Below, in pieces: positions 29,855 through 39,469 of a DNA stretch of 64,000 nucleotides. The DNA is from Methanobacteriota archaeon. GTDB lineage: Archaea; Thermoplasmatota; Poseidoniia; Poseidoniales; Thalassarchaeaceae. The notes under the pieces are model-generated. The model saw nothing but the letters and a program-made list of their open reading frames with translations. It did not search any database and was not told the origin of the DNA. Location of the stretch: positions 69,267 to 133,266 of the forward strand of contig PAYZ01000017.1 in assembly GCA_002716085.1 (NCBI GenBank), read 5' to 3'. The translations under genes were made by a program, and so were the position numbers. The first letter of the stretch is position 1, and every line of letters begins with the position of its first letter.

Positions 29855-30265
29855 GTGAGCAGCCACGACTACGAGGCCCTCCTCGATAGGGCGAGGGATA
29901 GAATTCCAAAGGATATTAGTGAGAGATCCAGGTGGACAATGCCTCAGCCGGACATAATGATCGAGGGGAGCCAGACGATACTGAGGAATTTTTCTGAAAT
30001 CGTTGATGCGATGGACAGAGATGCAAATCACGTCTTCCAGTATCTACTAAATGAGCTAGGTACATCTGGTAGCAGGGAGCAAGTTAGAATAATGCTCAAG
30101 GGTAAAGTTCCCCCAAAAAGAATCAAGGAGAAGATAGTGTCTTACGTGAAGACATACATCCTATGTGGGGAGTGTAAAGCCCCGGATACAAGATTCCTCA
30201 GAGAAGATAGGACAACTCTCCTGAAGTGCCAAGCATGTGGTGCCACTCGCCCTGTCAGGCTATAG
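29855..30265 (+). CDS. Translation initiation factor aIF2 beta subunit
   Basis: EGSQTILRNFSEIVDAMDRDANHVFQYLLNELGTSG, YVLCxxC-type zinc ribbon CGECKAPDTRFLREDRTTLLKCQACGATRPV. Confidence 0.95.
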   Translation: MSSHDYEALLDRARDRIPKDISERSRWTMPQPDIMIEGSQTILRNFSEIVDAMDRDANHVFQYLLNELGTSGSREQVRIMLKGKVPPKRIKEKIVSYVKTYILCGECKAPDTRFLREDRTTLLKCQACGATRPVRL

Positions 30266-30295
30266 AGAAGTAATTCCAAATGGGACCAAACATTA

Positions 30296-30793
30296 TTGAC
30301 GCCCGGAGATTCCATTCTAAGGTGGGAGAGGGAGGCTGATAGTTTGACTGGAGCAGCAATAGTCAAGGTTGCGAAGACGGAGCTAGGGGCAAAAATGCCC
30401 ACCAAGGGTAGCGAGTATGCAGCTGGATGGGACCTCTATTCGCTGGAGGACTCAAAGGTTGGATTTCGTCAAACAGTCAAACTTAGGACTGGTCTAAGGG
30501 TGGCTATCCCAGTGGGTTTTGAAGGGCAAGTTAGGTCTAGATCCTCTCTCGGATCCAAAGGCTTGATCCTCCCCCATAGTATTGGAACAATTGACTCCGA
30601 TTACAGGGGTGAGCTTTTCGTTCTAATGACTTGGATTGGCGAGGGTGGGTCCTACACCGTAAAGGCTGGAGAGAGGATTGCTCAGTTGGTTATTGCGCCA
30701 ATTCCGGATGTCAAACTCTCCGAGGTGGATGAAGGGGATCTTGGAGAGACAGAAAGGGGCGAAGGTGGTTTCGGCAGCACCGGTAGATTCTGA
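30296..30793 (+). CDS. dut: Trimeric dUTP diphosphatase
   Basis: AAGWDLYS, GQVRSRSSLGSKGL, GTIDSDYRGEL, GERIAQLVI, RGEGGFGSTGRF (all five dUTPase motifs). Confidence 0.96.
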   Translation: MTPGDSILRWEREADSLTGAAIVKVAKTELGAKMPTKGSEYAAGWDLYSLEDSKVGFRQTVKLRTGLRVAIPVGFEGQVRSRSSLGSKGLILPHSIGTIDSDYRGELFVLMTWIGEGGSYTVKAGERIAQLVIAPIPDVKLSEVDEGDLGETERGEGGFGSTGRF

Positions 30794-30865
30794 TAGTGTT
30801 TAATTCGATACTAATCAATATTTTATTCCGGTGGATTCAAAGCAACTGAACGTTGGGATGGGGCG

Positions 30866-31447
30866 ATGCACCTAAGTGTAGATGAGCTCCGAGAGAGGGT
30901 GGAGGAGTTCAGAGCTAGTGGCTTGACAACCCAGCAGATAGCCGATGAGCTTTCACTTTCCCAAACAACCGTGCAGTGGCTTTCTGCTAGCGATTACGAA
31001 GTTGATGACAAACCGCTTGATGTAAAGGTTGGATGGAGATCTATAGCCGTTAAAGGTGATAGGATTGAGGCTGTATCCTACATTTTCTGCGACATTATTG
31101 ATGAAATGATTGGAGATGAGGTAGATGTCATAGTTGGAGTTAGCATCAATGGTATTGCGTTTGCACAGTCTATTTCTTCAATGATGGATCTGGAGTTCTC
31201 AATAGTAAGAAGTATTAGCGAAGATGCAAGTGGGCACTTATCCCAGGTTTATGCTAGTGTGGAGGGGAAAAGGGTGGTTATTGTCGACGATGTTTACTCT
31301 AGCGGAACCACAATGAGGAAGACTGCTTTGGACCTCAAGTCTGCTGGGGCGGAAGTCAAAATGTGCATGGTTCTTGTGAACAAATCTTGGGATGACGAAG
31401 TCGACGGCGTTCCACTTAGGGCACTAGTAAGGGCGGCAACTGTCTGA
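30866..31447 (+). CDS. HTH + phosphoribosyltransferase protein (GfcR/PyrE-like regulator)
   Basis: N-terminal HTH (SGLTTQQIADELSLSQTTVQWL) fused to PRTase with PRPP motif VVIVDDVYSSGTTM. Confidence 0.85.
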   Translation: MHLSVDELRERVEEFRASGLTTQQIADELSLSQTTVQWLSASDYEVDDKPLDVKVGWRSIAVKGDRIEAVSYIFCDIIDEMIGDEVDVIVGVSINGIAFAQSISSMMDLEFSIVRSISEDASGHLSQVYASVEGKRVVIVDDVYSSGTTMRKTALDLKSAGAEVKMCMVLVNKSWDDEVDGVPLRALVRAATV

Positions 31448-31455
31448 GGTGTTTC

Positions 31456-33051
31456 ATGCATTGGGCGGATTATACCGCACAAAGGCTCATGGAAAGGGGC
31501 AGTGCACAAGTATCGGCTTCTGGGATTACTCCCTCAGGAGAATTCCACATTGGGCACTTAAGAGAAATCCTAACGGCCGAAATGATTCACAGAGCTTGTC
31601 TAAATGCGGGACTAGATTCGAAATACATTTTCATTGTTGATTCGATGGATCCGCTTAGGAGGGTCTATGACTTCCTTTCTCCATCCTATGAGAGGTATAT
31701 CGGCCATCCACTAGCATACATACCAGCGCCGGACAATAATGGTGAACCGGGGAGCTCGGGAGAGAGTTATGCAAATCACTTTCTTTCTCCATTCTTAGGT
31801 GCACTAGAGCAAATTGGGGTTGTGCCTGAGGTTGTAATGAATCATGAGTCCTACGAACGTGGCCAATTCGCTGAACATATTCACTCAGCAATTTCTAAGA
31901 AAGGGGAAATCAAGAGTTTGATTGAAGGAATATCGGGGAGAGAGTTGCCAGATGATTGGTTCCCTTACAATCCGCGGGGTTCAGATGGGAGCTTAGATGG
32001 AGTCAGAGTTACGGGATACAAGAACCCATACGTCTACTGGGAGGATTCTACTGGCATGGAGGGGAAATCTGACATCAGAATGGCAGAAGGAAAGCTTCCT
32101 TGGAGGGTTGATTGGGCGGCAAGATGGATTATTCATGGAATAACTTGTGAGCCGGCAGGTAAAGATCACGGAGCAGCCGGTGGTAGCTATGACACTGGAA
32201 TTCCGATTTGCAAGCTACTAGGCGGGATCCCCCCTGACAAGATAGTTTACGAATGGATTCAACTCAGGGGCATGGGGCCAATGTCTAGCTCATCGGGAAT
32301 TACGATCGGTCCTATGGAGGCCCTCTCATTAGTTCCTCCCGAGATTCTTCGATACGTTGTTGCTAGAAGCAAAATTAACAGGCACATCGATTTTGATACT
32401 GGTTCTGCCCTATTCCAAACTGCAGATGAGTACGAGCGTTTGGTGTCCAGCGATCCGGAAGTCGGGGAGGGCATGAGCAAGCGCCAGATAGTGGCAATAA
32501 ATACTCAGAGGGGTGCACTAAGGCTTAGTCAAATCAAGAATGGGGCCAATCCCGATGATTCCTTAGGTGGCGTCTCATTCAGGCACCTCTCGATGTTGGC
32601 TCAGATCAAATCATCCGATGAAGACGTATGGAGATCGCTAAGAAAATCCGGCCACATAGTAGGTAGTCCGACCAAATCACTCAAAGAACGACTGGTCAGA
32701 ATGAGGGCATGGGTTGAAGGAAACCACTTTCCAGAGGATTCTAGGCTTGAAATTATGGATGAGATAGGGGAAGAGGCTCTTTCCAATCTAAGCAAGAGTT
32801 CGATTTCATTTCTTGAGCAATTATCTGTTCTTCTCTCAAATTGCGAGTGGAGTGAGAGAGGTATCGAGAATGCAATTATAGATTCTTGTGAAGCTGCTGG
32901 AATAACCAGGAGAGAGGGTTTTTCTTCCATTTATTGGGTTCTAATCGGAAGAGAAAATGGCCCAAAGGCATCTTCTCTAATATCCGAAATTGAAAGGGCA
33001 TCTGTAGTGAAACTTCTCGGCTCCAAGGATTCTAGACCTAGTGATGCTTGA
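31456..33051 (+). CDS. lysS: Lysyl-tRNA synthetase, class I
   Basis: SGITPSGEFHIGHLREILTAEMIHRA, GKDHGAAGGSYDTG, GMGPMSSSSGITIGP (HIGH/KMSKS-like). Confidence 0.93.
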   Translation: MHWADYTAQRLMERGSAQVSASGITPSGEFHIGHLREILTAEMIHRACLNAGLDSKYIFIVDSMDPLRRVYDFLSPSYERYIGHPLAYIPAPDNNGEPGSSGESYANHFLSPFLGALEQIGVVPEVVMNHESYERGQFAEHIHSAISKKGEIKSLIEGISGRELPDDWFPYNPRGSDGSLDGVRVTGYKNPYVYWEDSTGMEGKSDIRMAEGKLPWRVDWAARWIIHGITCEPAGKDHGAAGGSYDTGIPICKLLGGIPPDKIVYEWIQLRGMGPMSSSSGITIGPMEALSLVPPEILRYVVARSKINRHIDFDTGSALFQTADEYERLVSSDPEVGEGMSKRQIVAINTQRGALRLSQIKNGANPDDSLGGVSFRHLSMLAQIKSSDEDVWRSLRKSGHIVGSPTKSLKERLVRMRAWVEGNHFPEDSRLEIMDEIGEEALSNLSKSSISFLEQLSVLLSNCEWSERGIENAIIDSCEAAGITRREGFSSIYWVLIGRENGPKASSLISEIERASVVKLLGSKDSRPSDA

Positions 33052-33108
33052 AATCGATGGAAAAGATAGTTGGATAAAGGTCAAAAAAAATATTTCCTTT
33101 GGAGGGGT

Positions 33109-33438
33109 ATGGGAATTTACGAAATACTCAGAAGATCGGCAGAGAAAAAAGATGCGAGCGAATACATAGCGGTACTTGACGAAGATTATGAATTCTATAG
33201 GCACCAGACTGGAACCACCATGAATAAGGAAAAGATCAGCATTATGCTGGATAGAATGATGTCCAATCCTGAAGTCGTGATTAGCCAACCAAGATGCATT
33301 TACGAAAACGAAGAAATACTAGTTGAACATTCATTAATGGACTTTCCAGACGGTTCCAGGGAAGCTGTGATGGCTGTTCATACTATCCAAGATGGGAAGA
33401 TAATCAGAACCGAGACTGGAGCCACTCTGCTACAATGA
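33109..33438 (+). CDS. Small NTF2/SnoaL-like protein
   Basis: MGIYEILRRSAEKKDASEYIAVLDEDYEFYRHQTGTTMNKEKI...EAVMAVHTIQDGKIIRTETG; ATG preceded by TTGGAGGGGT. Confidence 0.55.
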   Translation: MGIYEILRRSAEKKDASEYIAVLDEDYEFYRHQTGTTMNKEKISIMLDRMMSNPEVVISQPRCIYENEEILVEHSLMDFPDGSREAVMAVHTIQDGKIIRTETGATLLQ

Positions 33439-33450
33439 GATATGCCGACC

Positions 33451-36400
33451 CTACAGGGATTTTATCTGTAAAAGCCTAGGTTCTGGCATCCCGAGTGCCG
33501 CCTCCTTGATTGCCTCGACCTCCATTCTAGCTCCGGCCAGTGTAGTGACGAATGGAATGTTCAGCTCCACGGCTAGTCTCCTCATCATATTACCATCAAG
33601 TACTGCTCCGCCACTTGATCGAGGAGTGTTAATAATCAGCTGAATTTTTCCTTGTCTCATCAAATCCAAAGCATCGGGAGATCTTCCTTCAGCAATCCTG
33701 TAGCATGTCTGGACTTCTACCCCCCCAACTCCCCTAAGCACCCTGGATGTCCCCCTTGTTGCAAAAATATTGAATCCCATTTCTTTCAATTTTTCAACGA
33801 GTGGAATAATGGCATGCTTGTCTTCATCCTTTACAGTGACGTAGACTCCACCTTCCGTTGGTACGGGCAACTCAGTGGCCAGTCTGGCCTTGAGATATGC
33901 GGCAGAGGCTCTAGAGTGGGATCCCATTACTTCCCCAGTAGACTTCATTTCGGGCCCTGGTGCTGGATCTAGACCCCTAAGCTTGATGAATGGGAAAACT
34001 GGTGCTTTAACACATACGGCATCTTCCTGTGGTTCGGGGATTTCCAAGTCATTTAGGCGATCCCCTAGAGCAACTCTTGCCGCTATCCTAGCTAGAGGGA
34101 TTCCAGTAGACTTTGCCACGAATGGAAAGGTTCTCGAACCTCTAGGGTTTACCTCAAGAACGTATAGAAGATCATCATGAATTGCGAATTGGATGTTGAA
34201 GCATCCCCTTATTCCGAGTTGCAATCCTATGATAGTGGTCCACTCTTCGACTTGGTTGAGTAAAATTTTAGGCACGTTTTGGGGAGGGATGAAGCAAGTT
34301 GAGTCTCCCGAGTGAATTCCTGCTTCTTCGAGATGCTCCATTATGGCGCCAACAAGTACTTCTTCGCCATCGCATACTGCGTCCACATCCAACTCCATTG
34401 CGTTACCCAGATATTTGTCAATAAGCAGTGGCCGGTCTGGTGTTAGGTAAGCCTCACGCATGTAAGACTCAAGTTGCTTGTAGTTGGACAAGATCTCCAT
34501 ACCCCTACCTCCGAGAACATAAGAGGGGCGAATAAGTACGGGATAACCGATCTCATTCACTGCTTGTCTTACTCCCTCTGGAGTTGTGGCAGTAGCTCCT
34601 TCTGGCATCCTCAAGCCATGCCTGTGTGAGAACTCTTCGAACCTTTCCCTATCACTTGCCTCATCTATGGACTCTGGAGAAGTTCCCTCCATAACGAGAT
34701 CCAGCCCCATAGTTGACAAATGGGGCATCTCATTTGACAGAGGGAGGGCCAGATTGATTGCAGTTTGACCTCCGAATTGAAGCAATATTCCGTTTGCATC
34801 CTCTCTCAAGAGTACTTCCGAGACTGATTCTAAGGTAAGGGGGTCGAAGTATAGCCTGTCACTTGTATCAAAGTCTGTAGAAACTGTCTCGGGATTATTA
34901 TTGATGATTATTGCCTCATGCCCTAAGTCTTGTATAGCTCCGGCTGCATGAACACACCCATAATCGAACTCAATTCCTTGTCCAATTCTAATTGGGCCGG
35001 AACCTACCACTGCAATTCGTTGCTTTACCGAGGAGGCGAGTCCTGGGACATAGTCGATCCCACTCTCGTCATAACCCCCCTCATAAGTGGAATAGTAGTA
35101 TGGTGTCACTGCTGCAAACTCAGCCGCACATGAGTCGACCATCCGAAACCTCGGATGGATTCCAAGATCGTGTCTTCGTACTCTGACTGAAGCCTCGTCA
35201 TTACCAACTGGAAGAGTCTTGAATCCGCTCTCAGGAAAGCCGAAAAGAGCATCTGCAATGTGAAGATCTGTGAAACCGTGGCCCTTCCAAGACCTCATTT
35301 CCGAATCTGGTATTCCTGAAGGTGTCATTCCAATCTCTCCGGCTGCCCTTATTTCTGTCTCAATTGCAGCAATCTTCTCGAATCTATGGAGGAACCACCT
35401 AGTAACCCCACCAGTTAGATCCCTTACGTCTTCGATTGAGTATCCCCTCCTGAAGGCCTCTATAACAGCCCCAAGTCTCCTGTCCGTGGGTACACGGAGC
35501 CAATCCTCCAGTAAGGCGGTTGGAAGCTTCTCAGATGCCCTCTCGTCCATCGATTCACCATCAGAGGCATCCGACATTGTTAGTGGCCTGGGGTGAGGCG
35601 CCCCATACTCCAAGCTAGCCCATGCCTTCAGGCATGCCTCCTCAAATGAACGTCCAATGGCCATTACCTCTCCAGTAGATTTCATCGAAGTCCCAATCCT
35701 CCTATCTGCAGTCCTAAATTTGTCGAATGGCCACCTTGGAATCTTTACCACACAGTAATCCAATGTCGGTTCAAATGCTGCGGTTGTCCCCTCGCCAGTG
35801 ATTGGGTTTGGAAGCTCATCCAGAGTATATCCTACCGCAATCAAGGCTGCCATTCGTGCTATCGGGTAGCCAGTTGCCTTAGATGCTAGTGCCGAAGAAC
35901 GTGAGACCCTAGGGTTGACTTCAATAACCCTGAAGTCTCCAGAAGACTGGTCGACAGCAAACTGTACATTGCATCCTCCTTTGATATTTAATCTCCTAAT
36001 CAACTTCAGAGCTGCATCCCTAAGGACCTGGTGGTCCCTGTCAGAAAGGGTCTGTTGTGGGGCCACGACAATTGACTCCCCAGTATGTACGCCCATTGGG
36101 TCAATGTTCTCCATTGTGCAGACAATTATGGCGTTGTCAGCTGAATCCCTCATTACTTCGTACTCGTGTTCTTGCCATCCCAGTATGCTTTCCTCAATCA
36201 GGACCTGTCCAATTGCTGAGTGTAGGATTCCTTGGCTAGCTATCTCCACTAATTCGCCCATATTGAAGGCAGTACCTCCTCCGAGGCCACCTAGCGTGAA
36301 AGCTGGTCTTATCAGAAGTGGGAATGACCCCAACTCCTCTGCAGCAGAAATCACCTCTTCAATTGAATCACATGCCAAAGCTTTGCAAACGGGCAGGTCA

Positions 36401-36819
36401 ATCTCTTCGCACACCCTCTTGAACAGGTCTCTGTCCTCTGCCTCGTCGATTGCAGCAAGATTACACCCAATCAGCTCCACCCCTAGTTCGTCAAGAGTAC
36501 CGTCCTTGGCCAAAGCCGATGCGATATTTAGGGCAGTCTGCCCCCCCATTCCAGCTAGAAGGGCATCTGGTTTCTCATCCTCCATTATCCTCTTTACTAC
36601 TTCGGGCAACAGCGGTTCGATGTATATCCTATCAGCCATCTCAGGATCGTTCTGAATAGTTGCCGGGTTGGAATTGACCAATATTACCTCGTATCCATCA
36701 GAGCGTAGAGCCCTACATGCCTGGGAGCCTGAAAAATCAAACTCTGCTGCCTGGCCTATTCGAATTGGTCCGCTTCCAAGAATGAGTATTCTCCTTAGAT
36801 CGTCTCTTCTAGGCATCAA
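33451..36819 (-). CDS. carB: Carbamoyl-phosphate synthase large subunit
   Basis: ILGSGPIRIGQAAEFDFSGSQACRALRSDGYEVILVNSNPATIQNDPEMADRIYIEPL and duplicated ATP-grasp halves. Confidence 0.97.
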   Translation of the reverse strand: MMPRRDDLRRILILGSGPIRIGQAAEFDFSGSQACRALRSDGYEVILVNSNPATIQNDPEMADRIYIEPLLPEVVKRIMEDEKPDALLAGMGGQTALNIASALAKDGTLDELGVELIGCNLAAIDEAEDRDLFKRVCEEIDLPVCKALACDSIEEVISAAEELGSFPLLIRPAFTLGGLGGGTAFNMGELVEIASQGILHSAIGQVLIEESILGWQEHEYEVMRDSADNAIIVCTMENIDPMGVHTGESIVVAPQQTLSDRDHQVLRDAALKLIRRLNIKGGCNVQFAVDQSSGDFRVIEVNPRVSRSSALASKATGYPIARMAALIAVGYTLDELPNPITGEGTTAAFEPTLDYCVVKIPRWPFDKFRTADRRIGTSMKSTGEVMAIGRSFEEACLKAWASLEYGAPHPRPLTMSDASDGESMDERASEKLPTALLEDWLRVPTDRRLGAVIEAFRRGYSIEDVRDLTGGVTRWFLHRFEKIAAIETEIRAAGEIGMTPSGIPDSEMRSWKGHGFTDLHIADALFGFPESGFKTLPVGNDEASVRVRRHDLGIHPRFRMVDSCAAEFAAVTPYYYSTYEGGYDESGIDYVPGLASSVKQRIAVVGSGPIRIGQGIEFDYGCVHAAGAIQDLGHEAIIINNNPETVSTDFDTSDRLYFDPLTLESVSEVLLREDANGILLQFGGQTAINLALPLSNEMPHLSTMGLDLVMEGTSPESIDEASDRERFEEFSHRHGLRMPEGATATTPEGVRQAVNEIGYPVLIRPSYVLGGRGMEILSNYKQLESYMREAYLTPDRPLLIDKYLGNAMELDVDAVCDGEEVLVGAIMEHLEEAGIHSGDSTCFIPPQNVPKILLNQVEEWTTIIGLQLGIRGCFNIQFAIHDDLLYVLEVNPRGSRTFPFVAKSTGIPLARIAARVALGDRLNDLEIPEPQEDAVCVKAPVFPFIKLRGLDPAPGPEMKSTGEVMGSHSRASAAYLKARLATELPVPTEGGVYVTVKDEDKHAIIPLVEKLKEMGFNIFATRGTSRVLRGVGGVEVQTCYRIAEGRSPDALDLMRQGKIQLIINTPRSSGGAVLDGNMMRRLAVELNIPFVTTLAGARMEVEAIKEAALGMPEPRLLQIKSL

Positions 36820-38212
36820 GGCCCTCCTTTGTTACTAGTTCGGCCGGCGATTTTTCTAGGTGTTCTTCGACCATTTTCTGGAAGCGATCGAAAAGTGGGG
36901 AGGCGTCATGTGGCCCGGGACAAGCCTCTGGATGAAACTGAATGGTGAATGCAGGCTTATCTAGGAGGTCGAGCCCCTCAACCGTTCCATCGTTAGAATT
37001 CAGATACCTAACTTTGAAATCCGCCCCGAGAACGTTTTCTGTGACATCGGAGTAGGTCCCACTGGGGTGGGGGGCCATCATACCCTTTACTGGATCTTCT
37101 ACAGCGAATCCATGATTCTGGCTGGTAATATGGACCCTTCGAGTCTCTAGATCCATTACGGGCTGATTTGAACCCCTGTGACCATATCGTAACTTGTATG
37201 TTCTCAAACCGGCTGCAAGACCCATTAGCTGGTGGCCTAGGCAGATTCCCATCACCGGCATTCCATTCCGAACTGCCGAAGCTAGGGTTCTTCTGGCATC
37301 TGAAGCGGCTCCGGGATGAGCCGGATCTCCGGGGCCATTGGATGCGAATAGAGCATCGGGCGACCATTCCCTGATTATCTGCTCGAGACTCATAGACGCA
37401 GGGCACCAAACGACCTCGAACCTCCGGCTTAATTCCCTCAAAATATTGTATTTAATTCCACAATCTATTGCAGCGACCCTTGGTAGCCTATTTCCTCTAT
37501 CGTCCTCAGCCCCAGGATTTACGATTACTGGTTTCTCACAAGTTACCTGTGATACTAGATCTTCAGCGTCAGGAGGGGACATCTCCTCCAATATCCTAGC
37601 CATCTCCTCTTCACTTTCTGAAGGTCCGAAAACACACAGAAGAGTCCCATGCTCCCTGACCCTCCTAGTCAGGGCTCGAGTATCTATCCCCTCTATTCCG
37701 GGTACATTGTGAGCAACTAGAAAATCGTGAACACTCCCTAATGAATCTCTATGATCTGGGTTAGGGATTTGTTGCTTGCAGACTACTCCCCTAGGATGTA
37801 CCGATGAAGATTCTGACACTCCGGGGTGAATTCCGTAATTTCCCAGAAGCGGATATGTGAATGTAAGGACCTGTCCTGCGAATGATGGGTCAGTAAGGCT
37901 CTCTTGATAGCCACACATTCCAGTGGTGAAAACAAGTTCACCTTCTGCAATTTTCTCGGCTCCAAATAGCCTTCCTTCGAATCTAGTACCATCCGCAAGA
38001 AGAAGCAAGCCGCTTGAACCGCTGGGCAATTCGGAAAGGGTCGATCCCGAGAGAGGATCTGCAGCATCTGGGAACGAGGGGGGGCCTTTTACCCCCCTCA
38101 AACCTTCACCGGGAATGAATCCCCCTGCTGCTGGAGACGCCGACATCAGCAAAGCTGCCCAAGTGCGACTCTTAATCATTGAGAGAAATGATTGATGAAT
38201 ATTGAAAATCAC
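36809..38212 (-). CDS. carA: Carbamoyl-phosphate synthase small (glutaminase) subunit
   Basis: LLLADGTRFEGRLFGA, GMPVMGICLGHQLMGLAAG, SQNHGFAV, FHPEACPGPHD; overlaps carB start. Confidence 0.96.
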   Translation of the reverse strand: MIFNIHQSFLSMIKSRTWAALLMSASPAAGGFIPGEGLRGVKGPPSFPDAADPLSGSTLSELPSGSSGLLLLADGTRFEGRLFGAEKIAEGELVFTTGMCGYQESLTDPSFAGQVLTFTYPLLGNYGIHPGVSESSSVHPRGVVCKQQIPNPDHRDSLGSVHDFLVAHNVPGIEGIDTRALTRRVREHGTLLCVFGPSESEEEMARILEEMSPPDAEDLVSQVTCEKPVIVNPGAEDDRGNRLPRVAAIDCGIKYNILRELSRRFEVVWCPASMSLEQIIREWSPDALFASNGPGDPAHPGAASDARRTLASAVRNGMPVMGICLGHQLMGLAAGLRTYKLRYGHRGSNQPVMDLETRRVHITSQNHGFAVEDPVKGMMAPHPSGTYSDVTENVLGADFKVRYLNSNDGTVEGLDLLDKPAFTIQFHPEACPGPHDASPLFDRFQKMVEEHLEKSPAELVTKEGLDA

Positions 38213-38796
38213 TCTTCCTCTTGATTGATAACTATCTTTCCTTTTTCAGATGGAATGATCTTCATCTTGGCATCTTCGAAACTTTCCTTGCCATCCAAGG
38301 GTCCCACAAATGAGTGGAGGAAAACTGCCAGAGCAGAAACTTCCGAGTGAGGCTGATTGACGACTGAAACATTGTAGTTAGAAATTTGGAATACCTCCCC
38401 AGGAACCTTTGTGCCTCCTACAACTACAATCACTGGTTTATCCTTAGGAATGGAACTGACAGTCTCTCGCCAAGGCTGGCCATACATGGTTAAATGAACT
38501 ATAGTTGCCGATTCTTTCTTTGACACGGATCTCAACCAAGGCATGGGTTTTGGCTCATATCGACTGGTGAATGGACCGCCAAACCTTTCAGTAACTGAAT
38601 CCCAAGTCTCCAGGGCCGATGGGTCTTCTTCTCCAGAAAGAACTACCTCGTCTGCTCCGAAAGCTCTAGCAGTAAGGCCCAAGTGCGACGTTATCCTCTT
38701 GTCACGATCCCGCCTATGCCCCAACCTAAGTACTGACAAACGAGGAGGGAGTTGGTCCACCATTGACTCACGCGTAAGGGGGTGCCTCATCAGCAT
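38209..38796 (-). CDS. tRNA 2'-O-methyltransferase, Trm56-like (SPOUT)
   Basis: LRLGHRRDRDKRITSHLGLTARAFGADEVVLSGEED...VIVVVGGTKVPGEVFQISNYNVSVVNQPHSEVSALAVFL. Confidence 0.9.
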   Translation of the reverse strand: MLMRHPLTRESMVDQLPPRLSVLRLGHRRDRDKRITSHLGLTARAFGADEVVLSGEEDPSALETWDSVTERFGGPFTSRYEPKPMPWLRSVSKKESATIVHLTMYGQPWRETVSSIPKDKPVIVVVGGTKVPGEVFQISNYNVSVVNQPHSEVSALAVFLHSFVGPLDGKESFEDAKMKIIPSEKGKIVINQEEE

Positions 38797-39415
38797 GACC
38801 CTCGGCAGCCTCAGGAATCATTGAGGGAAAAACCTCCACCCCCATGTTCAGCATGCTTGCTCTGACCCATTGCAGCAGGAGTGCGTCGAACATTGTGTAT
38901 GAGGCAATGCCAACCATGATTGCTAGAACCAGAACCCTGCCTGTTGCGAAGACGGCATCGCCTTCCAACACATCATAGTTCATCATTATTGGCTCAACGA
39001 TGTAGAAGATGGCTAGGACTGCTAGTCCACCCCCGATCTGCGACATTGTTGCATTTCCTCGCTCTCTTCCAATCCCTGTGAAAAGAGTGGCTACTACTAC
39101 CAATAGTGGAACAATTAGACTCACAGTTCCAAAATCGAAAGACCCGATAATTGAGTCTGGGATCTGCGAGTCGTTTACTTCCTCGGATCCCTTGCTGACT
39201 GCTATCCACCACCATAGTGCACTAGTGATGAATAAAGCCCCAGAAGTCCTAGCTCTTTGAGTAATCATGTCTCTAACATGATGGGCGTCTCTAGGTTTCA
39301 ATCTCTGTACAATTGAGTCGAGAATGAATAGGGTCTCAGGATCATGTGATCCATTGGAATCCGCTGGAGATTGGGTAGCCGATGCATCCGAAAACTCTTC
39401 TTCACCCTGAACCAT
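38768..39415 (-). CDS. Integral membrane protein, hypothetical
   Basis: 215 aa with several hydrophobic segments (VSLIVPLLVVVATLFTGIG, VLVLAIMVGIASYTMFDALLL); overlaps the downstream Trm56-like ORF. Confidence 0.7.
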   Translation of the reverse strand: MVQGEEEFSDASATQSPADSNGSHDPETLFILDSIVQRLKPRDAHHVRDMITQRARTSGALFITSALWWWIAVSKGSEEVNDSQIPDSIIGSFDFGTVSLIVPLLVVVATLFTGIGRERGNATMSQIGGGLAVLAIFYIVEPIMMNYDVLEGDAVFATGRVLVLAIMVGIASYTMFDALLLQWVRASMLNMGVEVFPSMIPEAAEGHADEAPPYA

Positions 39416-39469
39416 CGACCGATTGCCCCTCGGTCACATCATAAAGCAATCGTCGTTTGCGAGAGTCAG

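Noticed and set aside
35915-36655. 246-aa plus-strand ORF
   Set aside because: Antisense to carB; Ser/Pro-rich composition typical of a shadow frame.
39371-39469. N-terminal 33 codons of the folP ORF
   Set aside because: They overlap the start of the divergent membrane protein gene and precede a good ATG at 39470; probably not translated.
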